A stretch of DNA of 64,000 bases from Fagopyrum homotropicum (taxonomy: Eukaryota > Streptophyta > Magnoliopsida > Caryophyllales > Polygonaceae): assembly GCA_033239125.1 (NCBI GenBank), contig BSWB01000004.1, positions 141,740,926-141,804,925 of the forward strand, written 5' to 3'. Both the position numbers and the translations under genes were made by a program. Positions within the stretch are counted from its first letter, which is position 1; every line of letters begins with the position of its first letter. Of this stretch, positions 57,075 through 64,000 are shown piece after piece. The notes under the pieces were generated by a model. The model worked only from the letters and a program-made list of their open reading frames with translations. It was not told where the DNA came from and made no database searches.

Positions 57075-59930
57075 TTAAGGAGGACCTTTTTCAGTTGGAG
57101 ACGATCCATACAAGGTAGGTTGAGATGATTGCAAAGCCATGGAAGTCTCCTTGAAGTCCCTTGATGATTGCTCACATTCAAGTGGTTGGTGCTGAAAAGA
57201 CTCAGGAAAATCGACCCAGGAGGAAAAATCGGCCGATTTTCCTGAGGGTGGGTCGATCTGAGTTTCTGTTTTTGTAGAACTGGATGAAACTCCAGCACAA
57301 GGCCAAAAATCAGCCGATTTTGCCCCTCCAGTCCGATTTTTCTGCTTGTTTCTCTCTTCTTTTAGGACTTCAAATCCAACACTTGGTAGCTCGTCCAATG
57401 CATTCAAGGCCTTGATTACTTCATTGCTACTCTCCTCAACTCCTTCCTCCATCAAGCTTGAGCTAAGAACCCTCTCAAGTGGATCTTTGAGCAAGATTGA
57501 GCTCACAACCTCTCTAGACTCTTCTTCTTCAACTATGTTGAATACATCTTCATCAAGGGTTGGCCCTTTCATCATTGTGGACAGTTTGAACTTGATGTTT
57601 TCTTCTCCAATGTTGATGGAGAGAGTCCCATTCTTGCAATCTACTAGACATCCGGAAGTAGCTAGGAAAGGTCTCCCCAAGATGATAGGAACCGGATAGT
57701 CCGCCGGGATGTCCAAAACAACGAAGTCTATGGGCACATAGAACTTCCCTAGTTGCACCGGAATATCTTCCAAGATTCCAACCGGATGAGTAATTGAGCG
57801 GTCCGCCATGTAAAGAGTCATCTTGACCGGCTTTGACTCTCCTAGCCCAACCTTGTTGTAAAGTGCAAGCGGGATGATGCTTACACTTGCCCCAAGATCA
57901 CATAGGGCGTCATACTTCACTTCTCCTACTCCGATTGGCACACAAAAGGATCCCGGATCCCTTAGCTTAGGAGGCATCTCCTCCTTCATCGTTTGAATCA
58001 ACTCCGAGGACCTCTTTGTCATCCTTATCTCCCCATACTCCTCCAACTTCCTTTTGTTGGAGAGTATCTCCTTCAAGAACTTGCCATATGCCGGCATACC
58101 TAAGATAGCATCCATGAACGGAATATTAATATGCAATTTAGACATAAGTTCAAGGAATTTACCAAAGTGATTGTCCAAGCGAGCTCTTGCTCGTGATTGA
58201 GGGAACGGTAGTGGCGGCTGGTATGGAGGCGGTGCCACATATGTTGGCTCAACATCCTTGCTCTTGCCTCCATCTTCTTGCAATGGCTCTCCTTCATTCA
58301 CCACTTGCTTCCCTTTAGCATTCTCCTTGGGCAAAGGATCCTTCATACTCAACCCACTCCTTGTTGTAATAGCCAACACTTGGCCTCTTGGGTTGTCTTC
58401 GGTTCTTCCGGAAAGTTTCCCTGGATCTCTATGGGCTTCACCCGCCTTTTGGAACACTTGTGCTTCCAAAACCTTTTGAGCTTTAGAGATTGAAGTCACG
58501 GTGCTCTCAAGACCACTCAACCTTCCAAGCAATTGCTCAAACATCATTTCGGTTCTATCCCTTGGAGGTTGAGTAAATCCGGGTGGAGGTTCTTGTGAAG
58601 CTTTTGGTGGTGGAGTTGCGCTTGTGGAAGCGGGAGGGTTCAAGGCTCCATCCGGGTTAGAGTAAGAAAACCCGGGATGGTTATGGTTGGGCCGGTAATT
58701 GTTGAATTGCCGGTTGTTGTTGAAGTTCCTTGGGCCTTGATAGTTGTTGTAATTGCCCCTTCCCATGTAATTCACATCCTCCTCCTTGGAAGATAAGTTA
58801 GCTTGTGGAAGCACTTGAGGAGTTGCTTGATTCTTCAAAGTTGTAGCACACAACTCCCTCAAGGACTTCAATTCATTGTTGATGGCGTCAAGCTTGAAAT
58901 TGCTCATGGTGACTTCACTCACCTTATATGCTCCCGCCTTTCTCCCTTCACTCTTCCTATGGGAGTATTTCTCAATCACTAGAGCTTGCTTCTCCACAAA
59001 CTCCCAAGCATCATCCACATGCTTCTCCAGGAAAGTCCCACCGGAAAGGGATTGAAGCTTGAATTGACTATCTTCATCAAGTCGTTTGAAGTAGATCTCC
59101 AATAGCTCAATTTTCGGTATACCATGGTGTGGGCAATCTAGGAGAAGGTCCTTGAATCTCTCCCAAGACTTGAACAAATTCTCTCTATCCTTCATCACGA
59201 AGGCATTGATTTTCCCTCTTAATTCGGTAGTCTTGGAAGGTGGGAAGAACTTAGTCAAAAACTCGGTCGTCATCTCCTCCCAAGTACCAACTCGCCCTTG
59301 TGGAATAGATTGATACCAAGCTAAGGCTTTGTCCTTAAGAGAGAAGGAGAAAGCCCTAAGCTTATGGTTGTTGCTCTCCAATCTTGGCGGTCTAAGAGTC
59401 TCCATCAAAATCTCATAGTTCATCAAGTGTTGATGAGGAAACTCTCCTTTCATCCCTCCAAATTGATTATGCCGGATCATTTGTAGAACTTGAGGGCGGA
59501 GCTCGTAGTTGTGGGCTGCGGGATCTCCTAAGTTCAGACCCGGACGGTGTGCTCTTTGTGCCGGATCCATACGTCTCCCCAAAGTTTGTGGCTCTTCAAT
59601 AGCAATGTGTACAACCCTAACATTCGCCGCCGGCTGCGGTTGTGGTGGTGGAGGTGGAGGTTGTTGGCGATTAAGCTCTCCTTGAACAAGGGCTTGCCTA
59701 ATTTCATCAATCTCCCTCCTAGTTGCCTCTTGCCTCTCATTGGCAAGTCTCCTTTCCTCCTCCAAGAGCTCATTTCTTAGCCTTATTTGCTCTAAGGCTT
59801 CATCCAATTCAGCTTGGAGATCTCTTCCGGCCATCTCTTTTCCCTTTTTAATGCTCCTTGATCTACATCTAAGGGTTTTCTCCGGTTCGGGATCGAATGG
59901 AGCTAAATCCTTGTCACGAGATCTTCGCAT
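57075..59930 (-). pseudogene. gag: Element E gag, protease and linker
   Basis: The 951-residue open frame starts at ATG 59930 (MRRSRDKDLAPFDPEPEK). It has the coiled coil (about residues 25-80), PPPPPPQPQP, the capsid core, the RGNYNNYQGPRNFNNN tail without CCHC, AITTRSG, INIPFMDAILGMPAYG, the protease DLGAS and ILGRPFLATSG, then a linker with AAATCGGCCGATTT motifs (57206-57340). It ends at TAA where C has CAA (GPPQLDL). gag and pol share one frame, so no frameshift or readthrough site would be needed in the intact ancestor. Confidence 0.93.
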
Positions 59931-60047
59931 GCACCTAAAGAGTAAGAGATGTCTTGAAAAGTGAAGACAGACACCAAAGAGAGATCAAAAGCAACAAGAA
60001 AGATCTACACTATAAACAATCACAAAATAGACTCAATCTAGACCTAG

Positions 60048-60065
60048 TCCCCGGCAACGGCGCCA
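60048..60065 (-). other. Primer binding site, element E
   Basis: Minus-strand tRNA-Asp PBS, 6 bases from the LTR end at 60072. Confidence 0.92.
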
Positions 60066-60071
60066 AAAACA

Positions 60072-61912
60072 TGTTACGCTAAGATCGTGTGATGTGTGTA
60101 CGCAATAAGCTTTAAATTTATACTCGTTATATTTATCCTAACTCCTAGCGAACCCGCAGTGACGGGACATTTGTATTAGGGATAGTATTCCGAGGTCGAA
60201 CACGAAGACTAAGGTGAAATCGAGTCAAACAATGGTCATAGATAGTGTGGATCTAATTAAAGAAAAGGTCAAGGAACAAAGAAATGAAAATCTCAATATT
60301 TTTGGTTGGTTTTTGTGGTGATCAAGCAAGGATCACAAATCAAGCAAGACAATAAAACAATCTAACAACTCAACTAGCAAACAAACAAGTAACTCAAAAC
60401 ACAAGTATATGATCAATAGAGAAGAATGGATTCTAGAGGTCAAGATTTCCGGTTATGGCATTGGACTCAAGGTTCTAAGGATTCTAAGGACAAGCTGCGG
60501 TGTTGGGAAGGAGTGTTTCACTAATGGAGGCAATTACCGGCTAGGTCTCTCACTTCACTAATCCCGCATCAAACTCCTATTACCGGGTAGGTCTCAAGGG
60601 GTTAAAGTAGGGAATTCTACACAAACCGGATACTACTTAAGTGGCAACCCGCTCCTTACCGGGTAAGTCTCGGAATAGGGAAGTCTCAAGCAATAATCCT
60701 AGCACACTCGATCCAATAGCGGCTTATGAAGCTCACTACTACCTAGAGTTCATCATTCTAGACATCTAAGATCGGAAATCATCGGGTAGATCTCTTTCCT
60801 CACTTAGGTTGATAGCATTAGGTGATCCTAAGCTAAATTTAGCTTAATAAACCCTAGGATTTCAACAACCTAACACCCTAACATACAGATTCATCAATTA
60901 AAGATCAACAGAGAAGAAAATCGGGCTGTTCTACAGATAAATCGGCCGATTTTCCTGATGATCTGGCCGATTTTTCTCTCTGGTTAAGGTTTTGTTCAAT
61001 CAAATCATCCTAAACTAACATATAAGTCCATCCTTTCATCACCCAAGCCATAACCATCAATCCATCGCTCCAGAATCACAATAAACTAGCCAATAGTATG
61101 CATATCCAGATCTAAAGTCATCATACAAGCATACATGGTTCTCATAGATGGATAATGAAAGATAAGCAAGTAAAATCAATAAATCTCAGCTTAATCTAAG
61201 TTGTAGCAAGACTTACAAACTCTTAAATGAAGATCCAAAACGTTCCTAGCAATCCTTGCAATAGCTCTTCAATCCAAGATTACAAAAATACCTCAAAATC
61301 ACTCAAAACCTCACTATCACTCCTAGAATGGTGTTCTTCTTCTTCCTTCAATCCTTGAGAGTTTTTCTTCTCCTCCCAATCTTCCCCCAATGGAATGAGC
61401 TGTGAATGAGAATGTGGGAGACGAGAGATGCCTCAGCAACAGCTTGCAGGACCACTTATATTCTCCACCAAGAGCAAGGCCGGATCAAGAGATCGTGGGA
61501 CACGTGGCTTAAAATGTCAAAGGCAGGAAAATCGACACAGAGGAATAAATCGGCCGATTTTCCTGGCAGTTGGTCCGATTTTCTTCAGCAGAAGCATGCT
61601 ATGATCGTCTACCCATGAGTTGCTCCATTGTTTGCACCAATAGTGGTCTTTGCGTCCTTTGTTGCTCCAATTATGCTCCTCCAAAGCTTTGGATGTGTAC
61701 CATCATGAGGCTTGGCCCTCGAATGTATCGGTTAATGTCTAAAAACCCCCCGAAATACCTACAAAGCAATACACAAGTCCGTGTAGACGTCTATCTCGAC
61801 AAAATACGTGAATTGAGTGCTAAACGTCGTGAATTAGTGCTAAACCATGCATGAATGAGTGAGAAATCTATCTAAATGATTACCTAAACCTAAGTCATAA
61901 ATCGTGTTATCA
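60072..61912 (-). repeat. Element E 5' LTR
   Basis: 1,841 bp. In the first 130 bp it differs from the 3' copy by one missing T and two substitutions; most of the rest reads the same. The TATAAG box is at 61455-61460 (minus). Confidence 0.95.
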
Positions 61913-61917
61913 TAAGT
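61913..61917 (+). repeat. Target site duplication of E, right
   Basis: TAAGT, identical to 50477-50481. Removing E and one copy restores an uninterrupted LTR that matches 1-1632. Confidence 0.95.
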
Positions 61918-63054
61918 CTTGCTAAAACTTAGATTCAGCTGAGAGTTATTGTTTTTACTTGCTTATCTTTCATCATCCTTCTATGAAAACCATGTATGCT
62001 TGTGTGATGATTTTGAATCTTGATATGCATATTATTGGCTAGCTTATTGTGATTCTGGAGTGATGGATTGATGTTTATGGCTAGGGTGATGATAGGATGG
62101 ACTTATATGTTAGTTTAGGATGATTTGTATGCACGAAACCCATTCCAGAGAGAAAAATCGGGCTGTTCTTCAGTCAAATCGGCCGATCTGGCCATGATCC
62201 ACCCGATTTTCCTCTCTGTTGCTCTTTAATTGATGAATTTGTATGTTAGGGTGTTAGGGTGTTGAAATCCTAGTGTTTATTTAGCCTAATTTAGCTTAGG
62301 ATCACCTAATGCTATCAACCTAAGTGAGGAAAGAGATCTACCCGATGATTTCCGATCTTAGATACCTAAGATGATGAATTCTAGGTAGTAGTGAGCCTCA
62401 CAAGCCGCTATTAGATTGAGTGTGCTATGATTATTTCTTGAGACTTACTTTTCCGAGACTTACCCGGTAAGGAGAGGTTTGCCACTTAAGTAGTGTCCGG
62501 TTTGTGTAGAATTCCCTACTTTACCTCCTTGAGACTTACCCGGTAATAGGAGTTTGATGCGGGATTAGTGAAGTAAGAGACCTACCCGGTAATTGCTTCC
62601 ATTAGTGAAACACCCTTTCCCAACACCGCAGCCTTATCCTTAGAATCTTTAGAACCTTGAGTGTAATGCCATAACCGGAAATCTTGACTTCTAGAATCCA
62701 CTTTTCTCTCTTTTATCACATATTTTGTGCTTGTGTTACTTGTTTACCTTGCTAGCTTGAGTTGTTAGTTTGTTTTATTATCATGCTTCATTTGTGATCT
62801 TTGTTTGATCACCACAAAAACCAACCAAAAACATCGAGATTTTCATTTCTTTGTTCTTTGACCTCTTCTTAGACTAGATCCACACTATCTATGACCATTG
62901 TTTGACTTTATTTCACCTTAGTCTTTGTGTTCGACCTCGGAATACTATCCCTACTACAAACTTCCTGTACACTGCGGGTTCGCTAGGATTTAGGAGAAAT
63001 ATATCGAGTTTATAAATTGTAAAGCTTTTTGTGCTACACGTTTCTAGCGTAACA
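61918..63054 (+). repeat. Element A 3' LTR, last 1,137 bp
   Basis: It continues from 50481 and ends GCGTAACA. The last 38 bases are identical to those before 1632. Four TACCCGGTAA-type motifs and the downstream palindrome cluster (62155-62215) are kept. Confidence 0.93.
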
Positions 63055-63216
63055 CTTACCTATTCCGACTTTGTTTCACTAAGTCCCTATGATCGACCCC
63101 TGAAATTCCTTTCTTTTTACTACGATTGACCCGTACACTGCGGGTTCGCCTCCTTGTTTTAAGCTTACATCTAGGGTTATAAATTTAAAGCTTGCACACA
63201 CCGTTTGGAGCGAACA
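63055..63216 (+). repeat. Element H 5' LTR tail
   Basis: 162 bp ending GAGCGAACA before a PBS. It includes the CCCGTACACTGCGGGTTCGC block common to all LTRs here. A interrupts this LTR; CTTAC at 63055-63059 should be A's right TSD. Confidence 0.82.
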
Positions 63217-63222
63217 AGTTTT

Positions 63223-63240
63223 TGGCTCCGTTGTCGGGGA
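63223..63240 (+). other. Primer binding site, element H (two mismatches)
   Basis: TGGCTCCGTTGTCGGGGA differs from the tRNA-Asp complement at two positions. It lies 6 bases after the LTR end. Confidence 0.8.
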
Positions 63241-63343
63241 CTTGGTCTAGACCGAGCCGGTTGCGGTACGCTTTTGGGGCACTTGCCCCCGTGTCTACTA
63301 ACCACTCTACTTGAGTGACTTTCGTAGGTTCTTTCTTAGGTTT

Positions 63344-64000
63344 ATGCGAAGAACCCGCAATGGGAAGGAAATCGTTCCTTACGATCCCGAACCAGAAAAG
63401 ACATACAAACGACGCTTAAGAGAAGCGAAGATGGCCAACCAAGACAATCGCGATCTTGAGGACGAATTAAAGGAGGCGTTAGAACAGCTACGCCTCAGCA
63501 GAGAAGAACTGAGGCAGGAGAAAGAAGAAACTCGCACCAGGACTGAAGCGATCGAAGCAGATATGGCAGCCTTACGAGACCAATATCAACTTCGACCGAG
63601 GGAAGATCCAGGTCCCGATCCTCGACCGGTGCAGGTCCCAGTTCTAGATCCTCGACCGAGGCAGGTCCCAGCACCTGACGCCCCGGCCGAGATACTTCCA
63701 CCTCGGATACCAGTCCGAGGCGCTCTTTTTGCAGGAATCCCGCAAACCCTAGGGCAAAGGATGGACCCCAATCAACAACTGAGGCATCCAGGAGTTAACC
63801 TAGGAGATCCGGTGGACCATGACTACGAACTTCGACCGCAAGTTCTTTCCATGATTCGCCAATGCCAGTTCGGAGGGCTAGAGAAGGAATCTCCGCATCA
63901 ACATCTTCAAAACTATGAGATCTTGATGGAGACCTTTAGACCCTCAAGAATAGAAAACAACAACTACAAGCTAAGACCTTTTTACTTTTCTTTAAAAGAT
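63344..64000 (+). CDS. gag: Element H gag, 5' part, open to window end
   Basis: From ATG 63344 (MRRTRNGKEIVPYDPEPEK) there are 219 codons without a stop. The coiled-coil N-terminus (ELKEALEQLRLSREEL) is followed by a Pro/Arg/Val-rich repeat section (DPRPVQVPVLDPRPRQVP), then GQRMDPNQQLRHPGVNLGDP, IRQCQFGGLEKESPHQHLQNYE and FYFSLKD at the window edge. It is a more diverged relative of the A and B gag proteins. Whether it stays open beyond the window is unknown. Confidence 0.85.
   Translation, partial: MRRTRNGKEIVPYDPEPEKTYKRRLREAKMANQDNRDLEDELKEALEQLRLSREELRQEKEETRTRTEAIEADMAALRDQYQLRPREDPGPDPRPVQVPVLDPRPRQVPAPDAPAEILPPRIPVRGALFAGIPQTLGQRMDPNQQLRHPGVNLGDPVDHDYELRPQVLSMIRQCQFGGLEKESPHQHLQNYEILMETFRPSRIENNNYKLRPFYFSLKD

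Larger units (their letters stand above)
50482..61912 (-). mobile_element. Element E: full-length, recent Athila-type retrotransposon
   Basis: 11,431 bp with two nearly identical LTRs (1,842 and 1,841 bp), PBS, single-frame gag-pol, 3' UTR, PPT and a perfect TSD TAAGT on both sides. It is nested inside A's 3' LTR, so it is younger than A. Three stop codons are the only visible coding defects. Confidence 0.95.
1..63054 (+). mobile_element. Element A: outer Athila-type Ty3/gypsy retrotransposon, multiply interrupted
   Basis: The LTR at 1-1632 pairs with the one at 49782-50481 plus 61918-63054. Both end with the same bases before GCGTAACA and share variants absent from the C, D and F LTRs. Window base 1 aligns to LTR position 206, and both copies then run to position 1837, so the 5' LTR lacks only the 205 bp that lie outside the window. 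Interior pieces of A are 1633-3572 (PBS and gag), 39531-41619 (RT end, RNase H, integrase) and 48073-49781 (3' UTR). Everything between belongs to later insertions or their remnants. The 3' LTR abuts the LTR of element H at 63055, so A inserted into H; the right TSD should be CTTAC. The left TSD is outside the window. Assignment of 39531-41619 to A rather than to another + element is inference from continuity with the 3' LTR. Confidence 0.85.

Overview
This window is plant heterochromatin made entirely of nested LTR retrotransposons. I see no host gene, tRNA, rRNA or CRISPR array. The coding remnants are Ty3/gypsy (Metaviridae) of the Athila lineage. The evidence is a single-frame gag-PR-RT-RNaseH-IN polyprotein with a DLGAS protease, an FMDD reverse transcriptase and an HHCC/DDE integrase. 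The primer binding site TGGCGCCGTTGCCGGGGA is complementary to the 3' end of plant tRNA-Asp, and one copy carries an extra ORF downstream of pol. The host is a land plant, probably a eudicot; I cannot name the species.

Layout, with my own labels. Element H (+, 63055-64000) is the oldest visible layer: an LTR tail, a PBS and a partial gag. Element A (+) inserted into H's LTR. Its 5' LTR is 1-1632 and its 3' LTR is 49782-50481 plus 61918-63054. A's interior survives at 1633-3572, 39531-41619 and 48073-49781. The rest of its gag-pol was lost when other elements piled in: B (-, 3574-23794), C (+, 23795-32661), D (-, 32662-36404), F (+, 36405 to about 39471) and a 59-bp LTR scar X (-, 39472-39530). 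G (-, 41620-48067) is a complete short non-autonomous element in A's 3' UTR, with TSD TGACC. E (-, 50482-61912) is the best-preserved element; it sits inside A's 3' LTR with TSD TAAGT and has only three stop codons in a 1,922-codon polyprotein. B is a tandem: two internal regions share one LTR (10534-12278).

Coding decay is mostly by in-frame stops, usually explained by C-to-T or G-to-A changes, as expected for long-methylated DNA. No gag-pol looks intact, so present-day movement would need proteins supplied from elsewhere.

The most interesting signal is non-coding. The 3' region has a fixed cassette order in A, E, G and B2: a hairpin with an invariant AGGCAA loop after pol; a first hairpin with a GGGA loop followed by TAAGTATGGGGT; a conserved structured domain of about 200 bp; and a second GGGA hairpin plus polypurine tract touching the 3' LTR. 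Stem bases differ between copies and families while pairing is kept. Separately, palindromes with a CGGCCG core recur about 85-95 bp upstream of the LTR TATA box, about 500 bp downstream of it, in the PR-RT linker and in or near the 3' UTR. Within one element they mostly share one flank type, ATCGGCCGAT in A/C/D/E/F and CACGGCCGTG in B/G. The non-autonomous G keeps these cis signals after losing almost all coding sequence.
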